Origin: Rheinheimera sp. 1928-s
Lineage (GTDB): Bacteria; Pseudomonadota; Gammaproteobacteria; Enterobacterales; Alteromonadaceae
DNA length: 32,491 nt
Reading direction: 5' to 3'
Assembly (NCBI RefSeq): GCF_029269265.1
Contig: NZ_JARIXP010000010.1
Span: 11,665-44,155 of the forward strand
Each line of letters opens with the position of its first letter. Position 1 is the stretch's first letter. Position numbers and translations under genes: made by a program. The notes beneath the pieces were generated by a model that was not told the origin of the DNA, made no database searches, and was given only the letters and a program-made list of their open reading frames with translations. This document shows, piece by piece, positions 1-7,622 of the stretch.

Positions 1-971
1 TCCCCCGAGTCACGCACTACCACCAGTTCAAAGTCGGCAGGTAAGGTTTTCTTTAATTGATCGATTTTGACTTTGATATCATCGGTCACACTAATAGTGG
101 ACGCGTCACGGGCTTTGACTACGTTAATACCTAACGAGGCCACACCGTTGAAAATAGATAAACGGCGCTGCTCTGCAGCACCATCCACTACATCGGCCAC
201 TTGGTCTAACCGAATAGCCTGATCGCCATTGCGTTTGACCACCATTTGTTCAAATTCACGCACATCCCGCAAACGGCCCTGAATACGAATGCCCTGCTCT
301 TCCATGCCATTCACCACACGCCCCACCGGAGCGGCCACGTTTTGTGCACGCAGCGCACTGACCACATCCATAGCCGACACATTGGCTTCACGCATGGCAT
401 TTGAGTTCAGGAATATAGTCATTTCACGCTCTTTTTCCCCTTCAAGCGTGACTAAAGCAACACCTGGAACAGAACGAATTTCACGGGCAATCTGATGCTC
501 TGCCAGTTGCGATAATTCAATCGGATCCATCGAAGTTGAAGACAATGCCAGCGACATAATAGGCTGAGCGTTTGGATCCTCACGGCGCAGGAAAGGCTCT
601 TTCATTTCGGTCGGCAGTTTGTCGCGTACTACAGCGACCGCATCACGCATTTCCTGTGAGGCTTCAATCAGATCTTTATCAAATTCAAAAATTGCCACTA
701 TCACCGCATTGGACTCACGGGCATAAGAGCGCAGTTCGCGCATGCCGGTAATGGTGGCCATCGAGTCTTCTACCCGATTCAGTATTTCCCGCTCGACAGT
801 TTCGGGGGAAGCACCAGGGTAAGGAATATTCATCACCAGCACAGGCGGCTGTACATCAGGAAATTGGTTGGTTTTTAAATTGGTCATCGCAAAATAACCA
901 AAAATCATCATGGCAAGGGTCACTGCCACCACCACCATAGGGCGCTTGATACTAAAATCAGATAAAAACAT
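1..971 (-). CDS. RND multidrug efflux permease (HAE1/AcrB-like), C-terminus cut off by window edge
   Basis: This is the inner-membrane pump of a tripartite proton-driven efflux system. Only the first 323 codons are present; family members are about 1,030 residues. The N-terminus MFLSDFSIKRPMVVV is the usual cytoplasmic segment before the first transmembrane helix (about residues 10-30). It is followed by the porter-domain signature PGASPETVE at about residues 52-60 and a typical alternation of porter subdomain sequence. The start codon at 969-971 lies 3 bp after the stop of the adaptor gene, so the two are almost certainly co-transcribed and translationally coupled. The substrate cannot be told from this part. 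No outer-membrane channel gene is visible in the window; it may lie to the left or be shared, as with TolC. Confidence 0.93.
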   Translation of the reverse strand, partial: MFLSDFSIKRPMVVVAVTLAMMIFGYFAMTNLKTNQFPDVQPPVLVMNIPYPGASPETVEREILNRVEDSMATITGMRELRSYARESNAVIVAIFEFDKDLIEASQEMRDAVAVVRDKLPTEMKEPFLRREDPNAQPIMSLALSSTSMDPIELSQLAEHQIAREIRSVPGVALVTLEGEKEREMTIFLNSNAMREANVSAMDVVSALRAQNVAAPVGRVVNGMEEQGIRIQGRLRDVREFEQMVVKRNGDQAIRLDQVADVVDGAAEQRRLSIFNGVASLGINVVKARDASTISVTDDIKVKIDQLKKTLPADFELVVVRDSG

Positions 972-974
972 GGT

Positions 975-2117
975 TTAGTTTCCTGTGCTGACTTTAGCTG
1001 ATGTTTGTACAGATGAAACTTGAGGTGCACTGGCTAATTCAGCCTTGCCGCCGTCTGTTAAGGCTCCTTGTGGATGGCGTAAAATCTGAGCGCCGGACAC
1101 TATGCCGGACAACACCTGCTGCGTGCCCCAACGTTCGTCTTTATCCCCCAATTTCACTTCGGTTTTTTTCAGCTCGTTGTTGGCAAACTGCCAGACAAAG
1201 TTTTTATCGCCTTCACGAATAAGAGCCGATTCAGGCACCATCAAGGCATCGCTGTTCTGCGCCTCAACATGACCTTCAGCATACAAACCTGCAACTAAGG
1301 ACTGTTCTTTTAACTCCATAGCCACTAATAACTGCACCTGACGGGTGCTTTCATTGGCCAGTGGATTAATACGCTCTACTGTCCCCGTGAAAAACTGGCC
1401 ACTGTAGCCATTGACCTTAAACGTAACTTTGTTGCCTACTTTCACCTGACCTACCCGATCCGCGGCCACATAACCTTCAAACCGAATACTGGCCGGGTCA
1501 ATCAGTACCATCAGGCCCTTGCCTATCTGAGCTGTATCACCAGCTGACACTTTACGGGTAGCCACAACACCAGAAAATGGCGCTTTGACATCAGTTTTTT
1601 CCATCTGCTGACGGGCTTCAACCAAACGGGCACGAGCTGAAGCTAAATCAGACTGGGCCTGGTTGGCTTTGTTTTCAGCAGCTTCCAGCCCTTCCTGAGT
1701 CACTAAACTTTGTTTGGATAAAGACTGCATACGTTTCAGTTGGCGATTGGATTGCTCCAGAGTGACCACAGCAGAGCGTTCAGCTTCCTGAGCGGATAAT
1801 AATTTGTCGCGGTAGGTGGTTTGGTCCAGCTTCACCAGCACATCACCGGTTTTCACCAAATCCCCATTGTCTTTGAGGACCTGCATGACGATACCTGAGA
1901 CTTCAGCATTCAATTCAGCTTTCACCACTGGTTGCAAAGAGCCTGAGATCACAGGACCACGAGCCAGTGTACTTTCTGTTAACGTCAGTAAATCTTGCGA
2001 CACCAATTGCAAAGGTTTTGCCGTAGCCTCCACTGTGGCAGCGACCTCTGGTTTAGAGCAGGCCACTAAAGTGCTGGTTATGCACAAAGCAATGAATGTC
2101 ATTTTTATAGTTTTCAT
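975..2117 (-). CDS. RND efflux periplasmic adaptor (membrane fusion protein), lipoprotein
   Basis: The 380-residue product is the periplasmic adaptor that would bridge the RND pump encoded next to it and an outer-membrane channel. The N-terminus MKTIKMTFIALCITSTLVAC is a lipoprotein signal with lipobox LVAC and Cys20. The middle has the family order: a lipoyl-like half (GDVLVKLDQTTYRDKL), a coiled-coil hairpin rich in E, Q, A and R (about residues 85-150), then the second lipoyl half (VKAPFSGVVATRKVSAGD) and beta-barrel segments. I chose the ATG at 2115-2117 because it gives a clean lipoprotein signal; an upstream TTG at 2139-2141 would add eight residues of poor signal character. The pump gene follows after 3 bp. 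No local regulator gene is visible. Confidence 0.92.
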   Translation of the reverse strand: MKTIKMTFIALCITSTLVACSKPEVAATVEATAKPLQLVSQDLLTLTESTLARGPVISGSLQPVVKAELNAEVSGIVMQVLKDNGDLVKTGDVLVKLDQTTYRDKLLSAQEAERSAVVTLEQSNRQLKRMQSLSKQSLVTQEGLEAAENKANQAQSDLASARARLVEARQQMEKTDVKAPFSGVVATRKVSAGDTAQIGKGLMVLIDPASIRFEGYVAADRVGQVKVGNKVTFKVNGYSGQFFTGTVERINPLANESTRQVQLLVAMELKEQSLVAGLYAEGHVEAQNSDALMVPESALIREGDKNFVWQFANNELKKTEVKLGDKDERWGTQQVLSGIVSGAQILRHPQGALTDGGKAELASAPQVSSVQTSAKVSTGN

Positions 2118-2234
2118 GGTCCAGACCCATCCGGTAATCAAGCAAGCTTAGATACTTTTTTATTCAGGTCACTATAAGGTAGTCAGAAGTTTCAGTCCTG
2201 CGTAAAGGGTAACAAGTTGTAACGGCTGAAAAGC

Positions 2235-2261
2235 AAAATACAGATCATGGACCTGTATTTT
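2235..2261 (-). terminator. Possible intrinsic terminator after the triple-BON gene
   Basis: A perfect 9-bp inverted repeat (AAAATACAG / CTGTATTTT) encloses a 9-base loop. On the minus strand it is followed by a T-rich stretch (TTTTGCTTTTC). It lies 55 bp beyond the stop codon of the BON gene and upstream of the efflux adaptor gene. The stem is A/T rich, so it may be weak. Confidence 0.45.
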
Positions 2262-2315
2262 AATTGAGCAAAAGAAACAAGGTAAAACTTGAGGAGGCTA
2301 CAAAGGAAAAGGCCG

Positions 2316-2966
2316 TTACAGCACGTAGATATGATCGGTTACATGCAACACGCCCGGTGTGCTCCAGACCGACACCAGCGCTTTATCATGTTCAGACCAG
2401 CTATTGACTGTGCCCGTCAGCACCACATCAGACTCGATCACTTCAACCACTATGGCGGACTCCATTTTTCGACTTTGTCTTGCCAGTGCGGTTTCTATAT
2501 CTTTTTTGACCGTGCCAGCCAGATTTTTTGGCGTTAAACGGATCTGATTTGTGACACCACGCACACCAGCCAGATAACGCAAAGCTTCGGTTGCAGCGCG
2601 ACGCTGGTAGTCGAAAGCGACCTCACCTGTTAAGTGGATCCAGCCCATAGACACAGTGAGCTCAATACCCTGAGGCGGAATATGACTGGACCATTGCAGC
2701 ACAGCTTCAGCCACCCGGGTTAAATCAACGTCCTGATAGACATGCTGATGAGGCAATGACACTACAAGTTGGTTATCCAGTGACTGTACGCCATAGACTC
2801 TGTGCACAGCACACTGCACATGCCACAGCTCAGCCAGAGAAGACACTCTGCCCGATAAGGTCACAATGCCACCATGGACTAAAACACTAATAGAGTCGGT
2901 CTGCACGGCACTGTCCCACTTCAGCTCGGCCTTGATATCCATGGTTAATTGTTGATCTGATTTCAT
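2316..2966 (-). CDS. Triple-BON-domain protein, cytoplasmic, stress-type
   Basis: The 216-residue product is built almost entirely of three BON domains at about residues 5-70, 78-143 and 148-213. Each carries the family pattern of a short helix, the strand G-x-V-x-L-[ST]-G, a helix with A-x-x-A or a related pattern, and a V-x-x-V/L ending (for example GIVTLSGRV, GWIHLTGEV, SDVVLTGTV). BON domains are associated with envelope or phospholipid binding and osmotic stress (OsmY type). Unlike OsmY there is no signal peptide, so it is probably cytoplasmic. AGGA sits 9 nt before the ATG at 2964-2966 and directly abuts the ATG at 2973-2975, so I prefer the downstream start. It lies 23 bp after the ferritin-like gene and probably shares its transcript. 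Confidence 0.85.
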   Translation of the reverse strand: MKSDQQLTMDIKAELKWDSAVQTDSISVLVHGGIVTLSGRVSSLAELWHVQCAVHRVYGVQSLDNQLVVSLPHQHVYQDVDLTRVAEAVLQWSSHIPPQGIELTVSMGWIHLTGEVAFDYQRRAATEALRYLAGVRGVTNQIRLTPKNLAGTVKKDIETALARQSRKMESAIVVEVIESDVVLTGTVNSWSEHDKALVSVWSTPGVLHVTDHIYVL

Positions 2967-2989
2967 CGATTCCATTCCTGGTGCTTAGG

Positions 2990-3532
2990 TTAATTGTGCT
3001 GCTCCGGCAGCCCCCATAATAAGCTGGCCAGTTCATCGGCATGCTCTTCTTCGGTTTGTAAAATTTTCTGGATAAGAGCGGCACTGGTTGGATCATCATC
3101 GCCGATAAACAACAGCAATTCTTTGTAATGATCGATAGCCACCCGCTCTTCAATCAGATTTTCTTTGATCATTTCATATAAATTCTGGCCGGTGCCAAAT
3201 ATAGACTGACCCCGCTCTATCACTCCTTGTGGAGAAAAATCAGGCTCACCACCCAATTGCACTATGCGGGCGGCCAGCCAATCCACATGCTGTAATTCTT
3301 CATTGGAATGATCTAAAAATTCGGCAGCCACCGTATTGGCATGAATCCCTTTGGCTAAAAAATAATGACTGCGATAACGCAACACACAGATCAGTTCTGA
3401 GGCTAACGCCGAATTTAATAAACGCACCACATCATTGCGTCCGGCCTGATACCCTTGAGTGACAGCACCTGTCTCCACGTGTTGCCTGGCATGCTGGCGC
3501 AGTAATTTATGATCGGTAATAAGTGGACTCAT
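2990..3532 (-). CDS. Ferritin-like (bacterioferritin-type) diiron protein
   Basis: The 180-residue product has the four-helix ferritin-like pattern. Candidate diiron ligands are Glu46 (in ALASEL), Glu79 with His82 (ELQH), Glu128/Glu129 (IEER) and Glu161-His164 (EEEH), giving two E-x-x-H motifs in the expected order. It may store iron or consume peroxide, but the family also includes proteins of unknown function. I cannot see the bacterioferritin haem methionine with confidence, so I do not call it Bfr. The start is the ATG at 3530-3532, where AAGGAAG lies 5 nt upstream; a GTG two codons earlier is less well placed. The triple-BON gene follows after 23 bp, and this pairing of ferritin-like and BON genes fits a stationary-phase or oxidative-stress role. 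Confidence 0.82.
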   Translation of the reverse strand: MSPLITDHKLLRQHARQHVETGAVTQGYQAGRNDVVRLLNSALASELICVLRYRSHYFLAKGIHANTVAAEFLDHSNEELQHVDWLAARIVQLGGEPDFSPQGVIERGQSIFGTGQNLYEMIKENLIEERVAIDHYKELLLFIGDDDPTSAALIQKILQTEEEHADELASLLWGLPEQHN

Positions 3533-3649
3533 CAACACTTCCTTTTGAATAATATGTAGTTAACTTACTGTACAAAAATCAGACTGAATGTGCGTTATCG
3601 CACTAATTTGAATAAAACGATGAAATAATCAGGCAGGAGAAACACAGAA

Positions 3650-3683
3650 CTGATGTGCAGGGCTAATTCCACCCACACATCAG
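3650..3683 (-). terminator. Possible terminator after the short CsbD-like gene
   Basis: An 8-bp inverted repeat (CTGATGTG / CACATCAG) with an 18-base loop starts 1 bp beyond the stop codon at 3685. On the minus strand it is followed by TTCTGTGTTTCTCC, which is only moderately T-rich. It would end the OmpA/CsbD-like transcript. Confidence 0.4.
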
Positions 3684-3684
3684 G

Positions 3685-3954
3685 TTAATCAGACTTATCA
3701 GGTGATAGCTGGTAGCTTTGTTTAAAGCGGTTGATTTGATGATCTGCCTGCTCTCGCGACAAGGCATAATGATCCTGCAATAACCGGCTTAGCCGGTGGG
3801 GCATGCCTTCTGATTGCAGCAAATCGGCTCGGGATAATTTGTTCCAGCACTGCTGCGCTGCATCCAGATTCAGCAGCCAGAATTGTTGCTGTTCAAGCAA
3901 AGACCCGGCAGCGGGTGTCGCTGCCGGTTTTTTTGGATTACTACGGGTTTTCAT
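3685..3954 (-). CDS. Small CsbD/YjbJ-like stress protein
   Basis: The 89-residue product has a lysine/proline/alanine-rich N-terminus (about 1-18), a short linker, and a C-terminal half (about 38-85) that aligns by eye with the C-terminal part of E. coli YjbJ. The shared pattern is W-x-K-L-x3-[DE]-L-x3-G-x3-[KR]-L, then Y-x2-[SK]-[RD]-x2-A-[DE]. CsbD/YjbJ proteins are abundant general-stress proteins with no defined biochemical activity. The ATG at 3952-3954 has AGGAG 8 nt upstream; an in-frame TTG six bases earlier is less likely. The OmpA-like lipoprotein gene ends 28 bp upstream on the same strand, so it is probably the last gene of that operon. A second protein with the same domain is encoded at 12149-12496. 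Confidence 0.7.
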   Translation of the reverse strand: MKTRSNPKKPAATPAAGSLLEQQQFWLLNLDAAQQCWNKLSRADLLQSEGMPHRLSRLLQDHYALSREQADHQINRFKQSYQLSPDKSD

Positions 3955-3982
3955 CAACAAAACTCCTGTAGTCTGCTAAAGA

Positions 3983-4846
3983 CTAAAGTGGCGCTGCAGC
4001 TGTATTCGCAATAATAACTTCTACCCTGCGATTTTGCTGACGACTGGCGGCAGACTCATTGTCGCTGACTGGTGCATGCTCGCCTAAACCTCTGGCCGTT
4101 AAACGGTTAGAAGCAATCCCCTGAGCTTCCAGATAACGGCGCACTGAATTAGCACGGCGCTCTGATAACCCCTGATTGGAATCTGAGCTGCCAATGCTGT
4201 CGGTATGACCTTCAATCTGCACAGTACGATCCTGATAACGATTTAAAAAGGCCGACAGTTTCGACAAGTTATTCAGTGAACCTTCTTTGAGCTCAGCACG
4301 GCCTGTATCAAACAGCACATCACCCAAAGTCACCACCCAGCCTCTTTCGGTTTCTTTTGCATTCAACTCTGAAATTTGTTGCTGTAATTCCAGAGCTTGT
4401 TGTCTGGCCAATTCCGATTCGGCTTGAGCTGTTGTTGCATCCTGCCGGGCTAATTTGGCGTCATAGCGGGCTGCATCTGCTTCTTGAGTTCTGGAATCGA
4501 GGCGGGCATCGGCTTGTTGTGCACCTAAGGTTTTGTATTGCTCATCCAGATAACTGGTTTGCGCTACAGCTTTGGCTATTTCCACTTTTTTATCTGCCAG
4601 CTTGACTCTGTACATAGCCAGAGCTTTGTCTTTCGTTGGCTGCTCAGCGGCTAATACAGCGGTTACGGCCTGCTGCACTGGCAACACGGCTCTGTTCGCC
4701 AGATTCGGGTCGGCCTGCAAAGCAGTCAGTTTTTGTCTGACCGCATAAGAGCCCTCAGGTTTCTCCACCTTAGAACTACAGGCAGATAAGGTCATTACAC
4801 CGGCAACCAGCACAAGAATTGGGGTCGTCCTTGTTAAAATTTTCAT
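3983..4846 (-). CDS. OmpA-family peptidoglycan-binding lipoprotein
   Basis: The 287-residue lipoprotein has a signal ending in lipobox LSAC (Cys23). Serine at +2 predicts outer-membrane anchoring. Residues about 30-165 are alanine/glutamine-rich and likely a long helix or coiled coil, resembling the DUF4398 region of its partner. Residues about 170-280 form an OmpA-like domain with the signature segments GDVLFDTG, IEGHTDS and GLSERRANSVRRYL, which include the conserved Asp and Arg that hold diaminopimelate in this family. It would tether the outer membrane to peptidoglycan. Its first codon overlaps the stop of the DUF4398 gene by 4 bp (ATGA), showing tight coupling. This DUF4398 plus OmpA lipoprotein pair is a recurrent arrangement in gammaproteobacteria. 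Confidence 0.9.
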   Translation of the reverse strand: MKILTRTTPILVLVAGVMTLSACSSKVEKPEGSYAVRQKLTALQADPNLANRAVLPVQQAVTAVLAAEQPTKDKALAMYRVKLADKKVEIAKAVAQTSYLDEQYKTLGAQQADARLDSRTQEADAARYDAKLARQDATTAQAESELARQQALELQQQISELNAKETERGWVVTLGDVLFDTGRAELKEGSLNNLSKLSAFLNRYQDRTVQIEGHTDSIGSSDSNQGLSERRANSVRRYLEAQGIASNRLTARGLGEHAPVSDNESAASRQQNRRVEVIIANTAAAPL

Positions 4847-5262
4847 TGCATTTGTCCTGTTTTACGTTGCATTTCCTGCCTTAACACATCGATATTTTTT
4901 TGCATATCATCAATCACAGCGCGGACTTTTCCTTCACTGGCACGGGCTGATGCCAGTTCAGCACCCGCTTTGGATAGCTCGGCATAACGGCTGGCCGCCA
5001 GCATGTCTTCATTCTGAACCGCAGTACGGGCTGAAACTAAATCAGCTCTGGCTTCCAGCAATTCTGGTAAGGCGTAATCGCTTGCTGTAATACGTTCAGC
5101 GGCAGCAATAGCTTGTTCTGCGGCCTGGATCTGGCCTACTGGTGCTTCTGGTGCTGAAGCGCAAGACGCAAGTACAGCTGTCAGGCTTAACATCAATACA
5201 GTGTTGCGGACAGATGGATAGCGGCTTGAGAAGTACGAAGATAAATTCGTGGATAGATACAT
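4843..5262 (-). CDS. DUF4398-type lipoprotein
   Basis: The 139-residue product has a rather long lipoprotein signal with lipobox LASC at Cys34 and alanine at +2, which predicts the outer membrane. The mature part is almost all alpha-helical heptads rich in A, E, L and R, with an A-x-x-x-A-x-x-A-E pattern at about residues 45-80, typical of DUF4398. Its function is unknown; it probably works with the downstream OmpA-like lipoprotein, whose start codon overlaps its stop. The reading frame is open further upstream to 5394, but GGGAG lies 5 nt before the ATG at 5260-5262 and the extra residues would be cysteine-rich with no family match, so I use 5262. Confidence 0.82.
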   Translation of the reverse strand: MYLSTNLSSYFSSRYPSVRNTVLMLSLTAVLASCASAPEAPVGQIQAAEQAIAAAERITASDYALPELLEARADLVSARTAVQNEDMLAASRYAELSKAGAELASARASEGKVRAVIDDMQKNIDVLRQEMQRKTGQMQ

Positions 5263-5585
5263 GGTAACTCCCTGATCAGTAATCAAAAAACAACAACAAA
5301 CAGCAAAGCTCTTCCTGAAACTCAGCCGATACGAGCCTGCCTGTTTTTGCATACTGAACCTTAAAATCACAGCCCTCGGTGCGCTGGCGCTCATATAGCA
5401 CTGTTACTTTTCATGTGAAAAAGACAATAAAAAAAATTTAATACAAAGTTAATTAGCTACTTTGTGCTCTGACCCACATACAGAGCCGTTTAGGTGCTAT
5501 AGTCTGGCCCTTCACTCTGAGCAAAAGGATTTGACGGTCAGATTTTTCAGGGACCAGATTGCCACCCACATAAAAGGATGTACTT
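5263..5585. other. Divergent intergenic region between the DUF4398 and yqjD-like genes
   Basis: This 323-bp stretch holds no gene I can support. It must contain two divergent promoters. The left part is T/A rich on the plus strand around 5410-5460, and an extended -10 element for the rightward operon is visible at 5495-5503. Confidence 0.6.
5495..5503 (+). promoter_or_regulatory. Extended -10 element for the yqjDEK-like operon
   Basis: TGCTATAGT matches the extended -10 form TGnTATAAT with one mismatch, 83 bp before the yqjD-like start codon. No good -35 hexamer lies at the usual distance, which fits an extended -10 promoter. This is read by eye only. Confidence 0.4.
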
Positions 5586-5936
5586 ATGCCCACTCGTACC
5601 GATGGCGCAGCTCAAAATTCAAGCCAGAACGGCCCGGCTTTAACCGATGAATTCCACAACTTTATTGCAGACATCGAAGATTTACTCAAAACCACCACGT
5701 CCTTAACCGGAGCGGAATTTGAGCAAGCCAAGAAAAAGCTGACTGAACGTGTGGCTACAGCCAAAGCGTCAGTGGAAGATATAGGCCAGAACTTTGCTGC
5801 CAAAGCCCGCCACTCTGCTGAAGTAACAGACCGTTATGTGCACCAACAGCCTTGGCAGTCTATTGCTGTCTGTGCAGCGGCCAGCTTCATATTAGGCGCT
5901 TTTGTCGCCCGTTGTAGCGGTTCAGGCTCTAAATAA
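5586..5936 (+). CDS. ElaB/YqjD/DUF883-family ribosome- or membrane-associated protein
   Basis: The 116-residue protein has a soluble helical N-terminal part (about 20-85) with the family pattern of a D-I-E-D-L-L segment, an E-x-x-x-x-K-K-L-T-E-R run, then Y-V-x-x-x-P-W. A single C-terminal transmembrane helix (about 90-110) and a short tail G-S-G-S-K follow. In E. coli, YqjD and ElaB are tail-anchored stationary-phase proteins that bind ribosomes at the inner membrane. AAGGA lies 7 nt before the ATG. It is followed by yqjE-like and yqjK-like genes, the same order as the E. coli yqjDEK operon, which supports the call. An intrinsic terminator directly after the stop may lower expression of the downstream pair. 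Confidence 0.86.
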   Translation: MPTRTDGAAQNSSQNGPALTDEFHNFIADIEDLLKTTTSLTGAEFEQAKKKLTERVATAKASVEDIGQNFAAKARHSAEVTDRYVHQQPWQSIAVCAAASFILGAFVARCSGSGSK

Positions 5937-5946
5937 CATGACGTAC

Positions 5947-5972
5947 ACCGACCCTTTGCGGTCGGTTTTTTT
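5947..5972 (+). terminator. Intrinsic terminator between the yqjD-like and yqjE-like genes
   Basis: ACCGACC and GGTCGGT form a perfect 7-bp stem around a 6-base loop and run straight into seven T residues. It lies 10 bp after the yqjD-like stop and 13 bp before the next start codon, so it probably acts as a partial terminator inside the operon. Confidence 0.8.
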
Positions 5973-5985
5973 AAATGGAGTTTGC

Positions 5986-6408
5986 ATGTCGACACCTGAA
6001 ATGGAAAATGCCAACAAAGGTTCTGTAGGTTTTGACCCTGCCCGCTGGCTCTGGTTGCTCGATAAAGCCAGCCCGCAACTGATCACACAGTTGGGTTTGC
6101 ATGGGCAGTTGATGCATTTGGAATGGCAACAGGAAAAACGCCGTTTGCAATGGATCATGCTCTACAGTGTGCTTAGCATCAGTTTTGTATTTTTGGCCTT
6201 CCTGTTTGCAGGTTTCGCTTTGCTTTATCTGAACAGAAATAACGAGAGCTTTACCTTAGTGATCTGGACTTTGCCGGTGGTTTTTACTCTATTAGCCGCA
6301 GCCTGTTTTTTTCTCATCCACCGCTTAGGCAGTAAAGGTCAGAGCGCCTTTAACGCAAGTTTTCAAGAGCTAAAAACCGACCTTCAGCTATTAAGGCGTC
6401 AGGTATGA
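5986..6408 (+). CDS. YqjE-like phage holin superfamily III membrane protein
   Basis: The 140-residue inner-membrane protein has two transmembrane helices (about residues 55-77 and 85-107) between charged ends: a pattern Q-x-E-K-R-R-x-Q before the first helix, a short N-R-N-N-E loop, then a soluble C-terminal helix. This matches YqjE/DUF1469, annotated as a holin-superfamily domain although no lytic role is known in the chromosomal copies. TGGAG sits 5 nt before the ATG at 5986. An in-frame ATG upstream at 5938 would extend through the terminator and is unlikely. The gene overlaps the yqjK-like start by 4 bp (ATGA), so the two are translationally coupled. Confidence 0.84.
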   Translation: MSTPEMENANKGSVGFDPARWLWLLDKASPQLITQLGLHGQLMHLEWQQEKRRLQWIMLYSVLSISFVFLAFLFAGFALLYLNRNNESFTLVIWTLPVVFTLLAAACFFLIHRLGSKGQSAFNASFQELKTDLQLLRRQV

Positions 6409-6698
6409 CTACTGAAAAGCCGTTACCACTACAAGTCCAAATTCTGTTGTTACGTCAGAAAATGGCACAGCAACGCCTGTTGATCCAACAATACATAGGG
6501 CCACAGCAGCAACAGGACGCCGATCAGTTTCCCCGCAGCTTGGGCATGAGGTTGCTGCAGCAACAGTTATCCGGCGCAGCCCCCTGGCTGATGGTGCTGA
6601 AAAATAAACTGCATGGCAAAGAATCGGCTTTACTCTGGTCTGTTGCCTTAACTCTGGGCCAGCACTGGTTGCAGAAAAAACGTCAAACTCAGGATTAA
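6405..6698 (+). CDS. YqjK-like small protein
   Basis: The 97-residue, glutamine- and leucine-rich product begins at an ATG overlapping the yqjE-like stop codon. The C-terminal half has a moderately hydrophobic segment (about residues 76-90) and ends in K-K-R-Q-T-Q-D. E. coli yqjK occupies the same third position in yqjDEK and encodes a similarly sized basic, glutamine-rich protein of unknown function, so the assignment rests largely on position and composition. It may associate with the membrane alongside its two partners. Confidence 0.65.
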   Translation: MTTEKPLPLQVQILLLRQKMAQQRLLIQQYIGPQQQQDADQFPRSLGMRLLQQQLSGAAPWLMVLKNKLHGKESALLWSVALTLGQHWLQKKRQTQD

Positions 6699-6750
6699 CA
6701 GCTGTTTAAATCTGTGGATCACAGATGAATTTTATTCGCTAAGACCTCTA

Positions 6751-6766
6751 TGTACGACGACGTACA
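6751..6766. promoter_or_regulatory. TGTAC-N6-GTACA dyad, putative Crp/Fnr-family operator (copy 1)
   Basis: The 16-bp site has perfect 6-bp arms, TGTACG and CGTACA, separated by ACGA. Read as TGTAC-N6-GTACA it has the geometry of the Crp core TGTGA-N6-TCACA. It begins 87 bp before the ATG of the first Crp/Fnr gene, exactly as in the second copy at 8858-8873. Confidence 0.6.
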
Positions 6767-6837
6767 GACTTCAGCAGCAGAACCGCTGAAGCTGGGGTCG
6801 ATCGGTCTCTACCTTAAATTTATACATGGAGTTTCAG

Positions 6838-7566
6838 ATGCCTCATTTAAAAGGAGCGCAGCAAAACCATCTGCTGGCTGCCCTGCCTGCCGATGTTCAG
6901 GAACGATTATTACCCCATATGGAATGTGTTGAATTACCTCTGGGTAAAGTGTTGTATGAATCCGGTGATACCCTGCGTTATGTCTACTTCCCCACCAATT
7001 CCATCGTCTCCTTGTTGTATGTGATGGAAAGTGGCGCTTCCGCCGAGATTTCGGTGGTCGGCAATGAAGGCTTAATTGGTGTTGCACTCTTTATGGGTGG
7101 CGAAAGCACCACCAGCCGCGCCATAGTACAAAGTGCTGGCCAGGCCTACCGTTTATTGGGCCAACGCTTAAAAGATGAATTTAATCGCCATGGTGCTTTG
7201 CTGCATACCTTGCTGCGCTACACTCAGGCGCTGATCACTCAGATGGCACAAACAGCCGTCTGTAACCGCCACCACTCCATTGACCAGCAATTGTGTCGCT
7301 GGTTATTGTTATCACTGGACCGACTGGAGGGAAATAAACTGGTGATGACACAAGAACTGATTGCCAATATGTTGGGGGTACGACGTGAAGGCGTTACAGA
7401 TGCGGCAGGTCGTTTACAACGCTTAGGAGTGATTGAATACCACAGAGGCCATATTCAAGTGCTTGATCGGGCCAAACTTGAAAGCTTAAGTTGTGAATGT
7501 TATGCCGTAGTACGCAAAGAGTCAGACCGTCTATTGCCATGGGCCAAATACACAGACAAAGTGTAA
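6838..7566 (+). CDS. Crp/Fnr-family transcriptional regulator, paralogue 1
   Basis: The 242-residue protein has an N-terminal cupin-like effector domain (about 20-125: VLYESGDTLRYVYFP, then GNEGLIGVALFMGG), a dimerisation helix (about 115-160) containing the family segment VCNRHHS, and a C-terminal winged helix (about 165-210) with recognition helix around GVRREGVTDAAGRL. A C-x-C-Y motif (Cys219, Cys221) follows. The arginine/serine pair of classical cAMP binding is not evident, so the ligand is unknown. I chose the ATG at 6838 because TGGAG lies 6 nt upstream; the ATG at 6826 overlaps that site. It differs from paralogue 2 at about 16 of 242 positions, and the DNA-reading helix is identical. 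The dyad at 6751-6766 suggests auto- or cross-regulation. Confidence 0.92.
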   Translation: MPHLKGAQQNHLLAALPADVQERLLPHMECVELPLGKVLYESGDTLRYVYFPTNSIVSLLYVMESGASAEISVVGNEGLIGVALFMGGESTTSRAIVQSAGQAYRLLGQRLKDEFNRHGALLHTLLRYTQALITQMAQTAVCNRHHSIDQQLCRWLLLSLDRLEGNKLVMTQELIANMLGVRREGVTDAAGRLQRLGVIEYHRGHIQVLDRAKLESLSCECYAVVRKESDRLLPWAKYTDKV

Positions 7567-7622
7567 CCTTGGGTTTCATACTTCGTTTTAGCTAAGTTTT
7601 ATCCCTGGTGGCCCGGGCATTG

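Noticed and set aside
3909-3937. GC-rich hairpin followed by a T run, terminator-like on the plus strand
   Set aside because: It lies inside the coding start of the minus-strand CsbD-like gene and no plus-strand gene precedes it; the stem reflects the Pro-Ala-Ala-Thr-Pro-Ala-Ala codons.
5986-6408. Phage holin, hence a prophage remnant
   Set aside because: The holin-superfamily label is a domain name only; the gene order matches the chromosomal yqjDEK operon and no other phage gene is present.
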